From: Acidovorax benzenivorans
GTDB taxonomy: Bacteria > Pseudomonadota > Gammaproteobacteria > Burkholderiales > Burkholderiaceae_C
Direction: 5' to 3'
Assembly (NCBI RefSeq): GCF_028680575.1
Contig: NZ_JAPCKI010000006.1
Coordinates: forward strand, 248,001 to 312,000
DNA length: 64,000 nt
Of this stretch, positions 58,268 through 64,000 are shown piece by piece. Below the pieces are notes generated by a model. It was given only the letters and a program-made list of their open reading frames with translations. It did not search any database and was not told where the DNA came from. The translations under genes and the position numbers were made by a program. Numbering within the stretch: the first letter of the stretch is position 1; each line of letters begins with the position of its first letter.

Positions 58268-59118
58268 GGGGTCGTCAGGCTCGTTAGCATCATGGCCAGG
58301 GGCAGTGTGGGCAGCAAGGCGTCCACGCGGTCGAGCACGCCGCCGTGTCCGGGCAACAGACCGCTGCTGTCCTTGACACCGGCGCTGCGCTTGATGAGCG
58401 ACTCCACCAGGTCACCCGACACGCTCATGGCCACCATGAACAGCGCCGCAATCACCAGCAACCACCAGCCCTGTTGCGCCATGAGGGTGTAGAAACTGGG
58501 CACTACCGCCTGCCAGTGGGCATCGGCCGCCACCCAGACAAAGGCCATCACCATCACACCTGCCAGGCCACCCCACACGCCCTCCCAGCTCTTGCCGGGG
58601 CTGATCGAGGGTGCGAGCTTGCCCTTGGTAAACCGCAGCCCGAACGCGCGGCCCGCAAAGTAAGCAAAGATGTCTGCCACCCACACCAGCAACAACACCG
58701 ACAGCAAAAAGTTGATGCCCACATTGCGGGCCTGCACCACGGCCAGCCACGCCAACCACAAGGCGAGCACACCGGCAACCAGGCGCAAACCCGCCGGTAT
58801 GCGGGGCCAGCCGGGCACTCCGGCCTTGAGCAGCCAGGCCGCTGCCAGGACCCACAGCCCGCCCCCCACCACCCAGAGGGCGGTCAGCGGCCGGCCCACC
58901 CAGCCCAGAGCCCACGACCCGGCACACAGAGCCACACACGCCACACCCACCGCCACAGAGCCCGCCTGACCAAATCCGCTCAGACGACCCCATTCCCAAG
59001 CCCCTGCGGCCATCAGGACCAGTACGACCAGCGTGAACGGGACGGTGTTGGCATAGAAAAGCGCGGGCAACAAAATAGCCAGCAGAACAAGGGCGGTGAT
59101 CACGCGCTGTTGAAGCAT
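58264..59118 (-). CDS. cdsA: Phosphatidate cytidylyltransferase CdsA
   Basis: This 284-residue membrane enzyme has about eight helices and the complete CDP-diglyceride synthetase signature near the C-terminus (SLIKRSAGVKDSS then GLLPGHGGVLDRVDAL). It makes CDP-diacylglycerol, the precursor of all phospholipids. It lies between uppS and dxr, overlapping dxr by four bases. Confidence 0.96.
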   Translation of the reverse strand: MLQQRVITALVLLAILLPALFYANTVPFTLVVLVLMAAGAWEWGRLSGFGQAGSVAVGVACVALCAGSWALGWVGRPLTALWVVGGGLWVLAAAWLLKAGVPGWPRIPAGLRLVAGVLALWLAWLAVVQARNVGINFLLSVLLLVWVADIFAYFAGRAFGLRFTKGKLAPSISPGKSWEGVWGGLAGVMVMAFVWVAADAHWQAVVPSFYTLMAQQGWWLLVIAALFMVAMSVSGDLVESLIKRSAGVKDSSGLLPGHGGVLDRVDALLPTLPLAMMLTSLTTP

Positions 59119-59145
59119 GGGGGCTTTCAGAACCTGTTCAGGTTC

Positions 59146-59877
59146 TCAGCCCGGCATCGGGTCAGGATGCGCGGACAGAATCTGTTCAGAGGTTTTGCCA
59201 AAACGGCGCTCGCGGCGGCTGAAGGCGTCGATGGCTTCGTCCAGTGCGGACTCATCGAAATCGGGCCACAGCCGGTCGCTGAAGAAGAACTCGGAGTATG
59301 CCGACTGCCAGAGCAAAAAATTGCTGATCCGCATCTCGCCCCCGGTACGAATCACCAGGTCGGGGTCCGGCACATGGGCCAATCCCATCGCGCTGTGCAG
59401 ACTGGCCTCGGTGATGGGCTCGCCACGGGCTGCCAGCGATGCGGCAGCCTGCGCGATGTCCCAACGGCCTCCGTAGTTGAAACAGACGTTGAGCACGAGG
59501 CTGGTGTTGTCCGCCGTGGCAGCTTCCGCCTGCGCCAGGCCGTTTTGCACCTTGGGCGAAAGGCTGTCTCGCTCGCCCACAAAGTGAAGACGCACGCCAT
59601 CCTTCTTGAGTTGCGGCACTTCGCGTGCCAGTGCCATCGCCAGCAGTTCCATGAGGCCAGAGACCTCGTCCGCGGGACGGTTCCAGTTTTCGGAAGAGAA
59701 GGCGAACACCGTGAGCACACACACGCCGCGCTGCACGCAAGCGCGTGCGCAGCGGCGCAGTGAGTCAACCCCTTGTTTGTGGCCGGCCAGACGCGGCAGG
59801 AATCGGCGCGTGGCCCAGCGGCCGTTGCCATCCATGACGATCGCAATGTGGTGTGGCACCACCGGAGATACAGACAT
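59146..59877 (-). CDS. uppS: Undecaprenyl diphosphate synthase UppS
   Basis: This 243-residue cis-prenyltransferase makes the C55 lipid carrier for cell-wall sugars. It has the catalytic HIAIVMDGNGRWA near residue 10, FAFSSENWNRP, and late RTGGEMRISNFLLWQSAYSE. I start at the ATG at 59877; the few upstream codons include no standard start. It follows frr by 23 bases. Confidence 0.97.
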   Translation of the reverse strand: MSVSPVVPHHIAIVMDGNGRWATRRFLPRLAGHKQGVDSLRRCARACVQRGVCVLTVFAFSSENWNRPADEVSGLMELLAMALAREVPQLKKDGVRLHFVGERDSLSPKVQNGLAQAEAATADNTSLVLNVCFNYGGRWDIAQAAASLAARGEPITEASLHSAMGLAHVPDPDLVIRTGGEMRISNFLLWQSAYSEFFFSDRLWPDFDESALDEAIDAFSRRERRFGKTSEQILSAHPDPMPG

Positions 59878-59900
59878 GAGAATGTTCGAGCCCTGGGGGC

Positions 59901-60461
59901 TCAAACCGCCATGATTTCCTGCTCTTTGGCAGCCACCAACGCATCGATTTCGGCGATGTGCTTGTCGGTGAACTTTTGCACGTCCGTTTCGGCGCGCTTC
60001 TGGTCGTCTTCGGACGCCAGCTTGTCCTTGACCAATTTCTTGACCGATTCGTTGGCATCGCGGCGCAGGTTACGCACGGCGATCTTGGCGCTTTCACCTT
60101 CGTTGCGCGCGAGCTTGGTCATTTCCTTGCGGCGCTCTTCGCTCATGGGGGGCATGGGCACGCGGATCAGGTCGCCCATGGAGGCCGGGTTCAGGCCCAG
60201 GTCGCTCTCGCGGATGGCCTTTTCAATCTTGGCGCCCATGCCCTTTTCCCAGGGCTGCACGCTGATGGTGCGCGAATCGATCAGGGCCACATTGGCCACC
60301 TGGCTCAGCGGAACCAGGGAGCCGTAATACTCGACCTGCACCGTATCAAGCAGCGCCGGATTGGCTCGGCCTGTGCGGATCTTCTGCAGGTTGTTCTTGA
60401 ACGCCGAGATGGACTGGTCCATCTTGGTTTCTGCATTTTTCTTGATGTCGGCAATCGTCAT
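59901..60461 (-). CDS. frr: Ribosome recycling factor Frr
   Basis: This 186-residue factor splits post-termination ribosomes with EF-G. Recognisable stretches are [27 protein letters not shown], and [18 protein letters not shown]. The ATG at 60461 has AGGAGA eight to ten bases upstream. It follows pyrH, with a perfect stem-loop in the gap. Confidence 0.97.
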   Translation of the reverse strand: MTIADIKKNAETKMDQSISAFKNNLQKIRTGRANPALLDTVQVEYYGSLVPLSQVANVALIDSRTISVQPWEKGMGAKIEKAIRESDLGLNPASMGDLIRVPMPPMSEERRKEMTKLARNEGESAKIAVRNLRRDANESVKKLVKDKLASEDDQKRAETDVQKFTDKHIAEIDALVAAKEQEIMAV

Positions 60462-60477
60462 GTTTTCTCCTGGGGCC

Positions 60478-60498
60478 GGCCTGCATCCGGTGCAGGCC
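60478..60498 (-). other. Perfect stem-loop in the pyrH-frr gap
   Basis: GGCCTGCA (60478-60485) and TGCAGGCC (60491-60498) pair over eight bases around a five-base loop. It ends about six bases before the frr ribosome-binding site and is not followed by T residues. It may protect the pyrH message or tune frr translation. Confidence 0.5.
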
Positions 60499-60512
60499 AT
60501 CATCCATCGTGG

Positions 60513-61235
60513 TCAAGCGTAAACCAGCGTACCTTCGTCTTCACCCATCACCACGCGCTTCAAGGCGCCGTGTTTGATGATGGAGAACACCTTCACCGGC
60601 AGCTTCTGGTCACGGCACAGGGCGAAGGCGGTCGCATCCATGATGCCCAGATTGCGGGACATGGCCTCATCAAAGCTGAGCTTGGTGTAGCGCGTTGCCG
60701 TAGGATCCTTCTGGGGGTCGGCAGTATAAACGCCGTCCACCTTGGTGGCTTTGAGCACCAGCTCGGCACCAATTTCGGCGCCACGCAAGGCGGCCGCCGT
60801 GTCGGTGGTGAAAAAGGGATTGCCCGTCCCGGCCGCGAAGACCACGACCTTGCCCTCTTCAAGATACTGCAGCGCCTTGGGGCGCACATAGGGCTCGACC
60901 ACCTGCTCGATGGCAATGGCGGACATCACGCGGGCCACCAAGCCCTGCTTGTCCATAGCATCTGCCAGGGCCAGGGCATTCATCACGGTGGCCAGCATGC
61001 CCATGTAGTCGGCAGTCGCCCGGTCCATCCCGACCGAGCCGCCCGCGACACCACGGAAGATATTGCCCCCACCGATCACCACGGCCACCTGGACACCCAG
61101 GCGGGTCACTTCGGCGATCTCCTCGACCATGCGCACGATGGTGGCACGGTTGATACCGAAGGCGTCATCCCCCATCAGCGCCTCACCAGACAGCTTGAGC
61201 AAAATGCGCTTGTGGGCTGGTGCAGCGTTGGACAT
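60513..61235 (-). CDS. pyrH: UMP kinase PyrH
   Basis: This 240-residue enzyme of the amino acid kinase fold phosphorylates UMP. It has [41 protein letters not shown] and [10 protein letters not shown]. It sits between tsf and frr in the conserved rpsB-tsf-pyrH-frr order, 56 bases from tsf. Confidence 0.97.
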   Translation of the reverse strand: MSNAAPAHKRILLKLSGEALMGDDAFGINRATIVRMVEEIAEVTRLGVQVAVVIGGGNIFRGVAGGSVGMDRATADYMGMLATVMNALALADAMDKQGLVARVMSAIAIEQVVEPYVRPKALQYLEEGKVVVFAAGTGNPFFTTDTAAALRGAEIGAELVLKATKVDGVYTADPQKDPTATRYTKLSFDEAMSRNLGIMDATAFALCRDQKLPVKVFSIIKHGALKRVVMGEDEGTLVYA

Positions 61236-61291
61236 GGGAAATTTCTCCGGTAAGTGGTACGAGGCTTGGGTGGGGTGGATACAGGGAACGA

Positions 61292-62218
61292 TCAGGCAGC
61301 AGCCTTGGCAGCAGCCACCTGGGCAGCCACCTCAGCAGCGAAGTCGTCCACCTTCTTTTCGATGCCTTCGCCCACCACGTACAGGGTGAAACCCTTCACG
61401 TTGGTGTTGGCAGCCTTGAGCATCAGGGCCACGGTCTGCTTGCCGTCGGCAGCCTTCACGAAGACCTGGTCAGCCAGCGAGACTTCCTTCAGGTACTTCT
61501 GCACAGCGCCGTCGATGCGCTTGGCCGTGATTTCGGCGCTTTGCGCGGGCTTGCCAGCAGCCACGAGTTCCTTGTTGGCCTCATCAGCCTTGCCTTCGGC
61601 CACCGAGCGCTCCTTGGCGATCAGGTCGGCTGGCACGTCGGCGCTGGTCAGGGCCACGGGCTTCATGGCGGCCACGTGCATGGCAACATCCTTGGCGGCG
61701 GTGGCGTCACCGTCGAACTCGACGACCACGCCGATGCGCGAGCCGTGCAGGTAGGCAGCCAAGTTGGAGCCGCTGAAGCGCTTGAAGCGGCGGAACGACA
61801 TGTTCTCGCCGATCTTGCCGATCAGGCCCTTGCGCACGTCTTCCAGCGTGGGGCCGAAGCTGTCTTGGATGTAGGGCAGCGCACCCAGGGCTTCGACAGA
61901 AGCAGGGTTGTGCTCGGCCACCAGCTTGGCAGCAGCATTGGCCATGGCGATGAAGCTGTCGTTCTTGGAGACGAAGTCGGTTTCGCTGTTGACTTCGACC
62001 AGGGCACCCGTGGTGCCGTCGATGTAGCTGGCGACCACGCCTTCAGCGGTGATGCGCGATGCGGCCTTGCCAGCCTTGGTGCCCAGCTTGACGCGCAGCA
62101 GCTCTTCCGCCTTGGCCATGTCGCCGTCGGCTTCCGTCAGAGCCTTCTTGCATTCCATCATCGGAGCGTCGGTCTTGCCACGCAGTTCAGCCACCATGCT
62201 TGCGGTAATTGCAGCCAT
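61292..62218 (-). CDS. tsf: Elongation factor Ts
   Basis: This 308-residue nucleotide-exchange factor for EF-Tu has the N-terminal UBA-like domain ([19 protein letters not shown]), then the [10 protein letters not shown] contact motif and the core domain. It lies about 100 bases after rpsB, separated by a hairpin with a T-run. Confidence 0.97.
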   Translation of the reverse strand: MAAITASMVAELRGKTDAPMMECKKALTEADGDMAKAEELLRVKLGTKAGKAASRITAEGVVASYIDGTTGALVEVNSETDFVSKNDSFIAMANAAAKLVAEHNPASVEALGALPYIQDSFGPTLEDVRKGLIGKIGENMSFRRFKRFSGSNLAAYLHGSRIGVVVEFDGDATAAKDVAMHVAAMKPVALTSADVPADLIAKERSVAEGKADEANKELVAAGKPAQSAEITAKRIDGAVQKYLKEVSLADQVFVKAADGKQTVALMLKAANTNVKGFTLYVVGEGIEKKVDDFAAEVAAQVAAAKAAA

Positions 62219-62262
62219 CTTTATTCCTTCAGTGTTCAGTTCAGTCAGTTCAGAGTCGAGCT

Positions 62263-62290
62263 AAAAAAAAGGGGGCTCACCAGGGGCCCC
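62263..62290 (-). terminator. Terminator or attenuator between rpsB and tsf
   Basis: On the minus strand a five-pair GC stem (GGGGC with GCCCC, 62286-62290 and 62272-62276) is followed after one base by eight T residues. As tsf normally shares the rpsB transcript, it probably acts as a partial terminator that keeps tsf below rpsB. Confidence 0.65.
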
Positions 62291-62324
62291 GCTTTTGTTC
62301 GCGACGGATCGCGCAGCCGGGCTA

Positions 62325-63077
62325 TCAGGCAGCGGCTTCTTGCACTTCCACGAATTCGTCGGAGCTCTCGGCAGCAACAGCCTTCACAACTTCGTTCACG
62401 GCGTTGGCGCGGCCTTCGATGATCGCGTCAGCGATGCCACGGGCGTACAGCGTCACAGCCTTGGCCGAGTCGTCGTTACCAGGGATCACGTAGTCGATGC
62501 CTTCGGGCGAATGGTTGGTATCAACCACGCCGATCAGCGGGATGCCCAGCTTCTTGGCTTCGGCCACGGCGATCTTGTGGAAGCCCACGTCGATGATGAA
62601 GATGGCGTCGGGCAGAGCAGCCATGTCCTGGATGCCGCCGATGTCCTTTTCGAGCTTCTCGATTTCGCGGGAGAACGTCAGTTGCTCCTTCTTGCTCAGG
62701 CTGTCGAGGCCAGCTTCTTGCTGAGCCTTCATGTCCTTCAGGCGCTTGATCGAGGTCTTCACGGTCTTGAAGTTCGTCAGCATGCCGCCCAGCCAGCGCT
62801 GGTCCACGAAGGGAACGCCAGCGCGTTGCGCTTCGGTGGCCAGGATTTCACGGGCTTGGCGCTTCGTGCCGACCATCAGGATGGTGCCGCGGTTGGCAGC
62901 CAGTTGCTTTGCGAACTTTTGGGCTTCCTGGAACAGTGGCAGCGACTTTTCCAGGTTGATGATGTGAATCTTGTTGCGATGGCCGAAGATGTAGGGGGCC
63001 ATCTTGGGGTTCCAGAAGCGGGTTTGGTGACCGAAGTGGACACCGGCTTCCAGCATTTCGCGCATGGTAACGGACAT
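62325..63077 (-). CDS. rpsB: 30S ribosomal protein S2
   Basis: This 250-residue ribosomal protein starts [21 protein letters not shown], with the conserved [34 protein letters not shown] and [24 protein letters not shown]. The ATG at 63077 has TTGGAG about ten bases upstream. It is first of the rpsB-tsf-pyrH-frr run. The 186-base gap to the divergent amidase must hold both promoters; I could not define them. Confidence 0.98.
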   Translation of the reverse strand: MSVTMREMLEAGVHFGHQTRFWNPKMAPYIFGHRNKIHIINLEKSLPLFQEAQKFAKQLAANRGTILMVGTKRQAREILATEAQRAGVPFVDQRWLGGMLTNFKTVKTSIKRLKDMKAQQEAGLDSLSKKEQLTFSREIEKLEKDIGGIQDMAALPDAIFIIDVGFHKIAVAEAKKLGIPLIGVVDTNHSPEGIDYVIPGNDDSAKAVTLYARGIADAIIEGRANAVNEVVKAVAAESSDEFVEVQEAAA

Positions 63078-63263
63078 AAAAATACTCCAAAGGTTAGGTC
63101 TAAAATCAGCCCCAATATTTGCAGTGCCGTGATCCTCACGAACACCGCAACACCTTGACAGGGCTGCTTTGCGATTGGTCTTGCCGCAGCGGCCACGCCG
63201 GTTGTGCAAACCTTGCACACAGCGCTACTGCTCCCAGCAAAACCCAAAGATTCTAGCACACCC

Positions 63264-64000
63264 ATGCTCCCTGACTTCATCGCCACCCGTGAGCAACTGC
63301 GGGACGGCGCCACCACCGCGCCCGCCGAACTGGAGCGCTGCATCAACGCGGCCCAGGCAACCTCCAACACCCGCAGCTTTGTACGAACGTTGTTTGACGC
63401 CGCACGCACCACGGCGGTGCAGCCAGGCGTGGCCCAGTTGCCCTTGGCAGGGCTGGCCGTGTCGGTGAAGGATTTGTTTGACATGGCAGGCCAACCCACC
63501 CCGGCGGGCTCCACCGCGCTGACAGGGGCTCCCGCAGCAGCGCAAGACTGCCCGGCCGTGGCCCGGCTGCGCGCGGCGGGTGCCAGCCTGATTGGCCGCA
63601 CGAATATGGTGGAGTTCGCATTCTCGGGCGTGGGTGTCAACCCCCACTACGGCACCCCCGCAGCCTGGGACGCCCGTTTTGGCGCCCTGCCTGGCGCGCC
63701 CCGCGTGCCAGGGGGGTCTTCGTCTGGCGCCGGGGTGTCGGTAGCCACCGGGGCTGCGTTCATCGGGCTGGGGTCTGACACCGGCGGCTCCATCCGCATT
63801 CCTGCAGCGCTCAATGGCATCGTGGGCTTCAAGAACACCGCCCGGCTGGTGCCCACCACCGGGGCTGTGCCACTGTCCACCACCCTCGACACTGCCTGCG
63901 CCATGACGCGCACCGTGCGAGATGCCATCGTGGCGCACGAGGTGCTGGCCGCCCGGCGCGTGACGCGCAGCCTGGCGCCACTGTCCCAGTACCGGCTGGC
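63264..64000 (+). CDS. Amidase-signature-family hydrolase, N-terminal part (cut by window end)
   Basis: About 245 residues are visible before the right edge. The amidase catalytic triad is present: lysine K69 in VSVKDLF, the cis-serine region GGSSSGAG (residues 150-157), and the nucleophile S176 in GSDTGGSIRIP. The enzyme hydrolyses an amide or, as in GatA, supports amidotransfer. With MLPDFIATREQLRDG at the N-terminus and no gatC or gatB nearby, a stand-alone amidase is more likely. Start is the ATG at 63264; no strong ribosome site. Divergent from rpsB. Confidence 0.88.
   Translation, partial: MLPDFIATREQLRDGATTAPAELERCINAAQATSNTRSFVRTLFDAARTTAVQPGVAQLPLAGLAVSVKDLFDMAGQPTPAGSTALTGAPAAAQDCPAVARLRAAGASLIGRTNMVEFAFSGVGVNPHYGTPAAWDARFGALPGAPRVPGGSSSGAGVSVATGAAFIGLGSDTGGSIRIPAALNGIVGFKNTARLVPTTGAVPLSTTLDTACAMTRTVRDAIVAHEVLAARRVTRSLAPLSQYRL

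Noticed and set aside
63078-63263. Autoregulatory S2 leader or promoters between rpsB and the amidase gene
   Set aside because: A TTGACA occurs at about 63154 but no matching -10; I could not draw a convincing S2-type leader fold.

Overview
The window is GC-rich and almost fully packed with genes. It reads as a chromosomal segment of a betaproteobacterium of the Comamonadaceae, most like Acidovorax. That placement rests on protein character and gene order (rpsB-tsf-pyrH-frr-uppS-cdsA-dxr-rseP-bamA-skp-lpxD-fabZ-lpxA-lpxB-rnhB, and carAB-greA-yhbY-rlmE-ftsH-folP-glmM), not on a database search. I saw no rRNA, tRNA, CRISPR array, phage or insertion sequence. No stretch longer than 300 bases lacks a gene; the longest intergenic gaps are about 260 bases, upstream of pstS/ppx and of carA.

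Region 1 (1-11801, all + strand) is an accessory catabolic operon for modified amines. It holds the end of a peptide-type ABC permease, a two-in-one ABC ATPase, a D-2-hydroxyacid dehydrogenase, a class III aminotransferase, two acetylpolyamine-amidohydrolase/histone-deacetylase paralogues, an EamA-type exporter, a GntR/FCD regulator, an M20 deacylase, and a fusion of a small-molecule kinase with a PLP phospho-lyase that resembles hydroxylysine kinase joined to phosphohydroxylysine phospho-lyase. Junctions are very tight (several ATGA overlaps), so most of it is probably one transcript.

Region 2 (11798-15354, +) holds rpmE2 (zinc-independent L31) with a good promoter and terminator, then a large GT39-like membrane protein translationally coupled to a MATE transporter.

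Region 3 (15308-30132) is a phosphate super-locus. On the minus strand lies pstSCAB-phoU-phoB-phoR. Divergent from pstS is ppx, followed by a lysine/alanine/proline-rich protein with a ribbon-helix-helix-like domain. Facing these come sixA and ppk1, then a cassette that resembles the phosphorus-limitation lipid-remodelling set: OlsB-like acyltransferase, PlcP-like phospholipase C and a GT4 glycosyltransferase. I find PhoB-box-like repeats before pstS, ppx, ppk1 (inside the coding end of the glycosyltransferase) and the OlsB-like gene. This suggests that phosphate uptake, polyphosphate turnover and membrane-lipid replacement are wired together.

Region 4 (30195-35565, +) has two tandem GGDEF-EAL cyclic-di-GMP proteins with closely related catalytic halves and different sensor halves.

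Region 5 (35627-47725) is the conserved housekeeping block glmM, folP, ftsH, rlmE / yhbY, a small glycosyltransferase, DUF4149 protein, greA, carB and carA. Region 6 (47987-63077, minus) runs from a TrmH-family methyltransferase through rnhB, the lipid A genes, bamA, rseP, isoprenoid and phospholipid genes, to frr, pyrH, tsf and rpsB. A divergent amidase gene is cut by the window end.

Six coding regions (MATE, folP, DUF4149, the TrmH-family gene, lpxB, dxr) contain a similar AT-richer element of about 50 bases, apparently a dispersed repeat that has inserted in frame.
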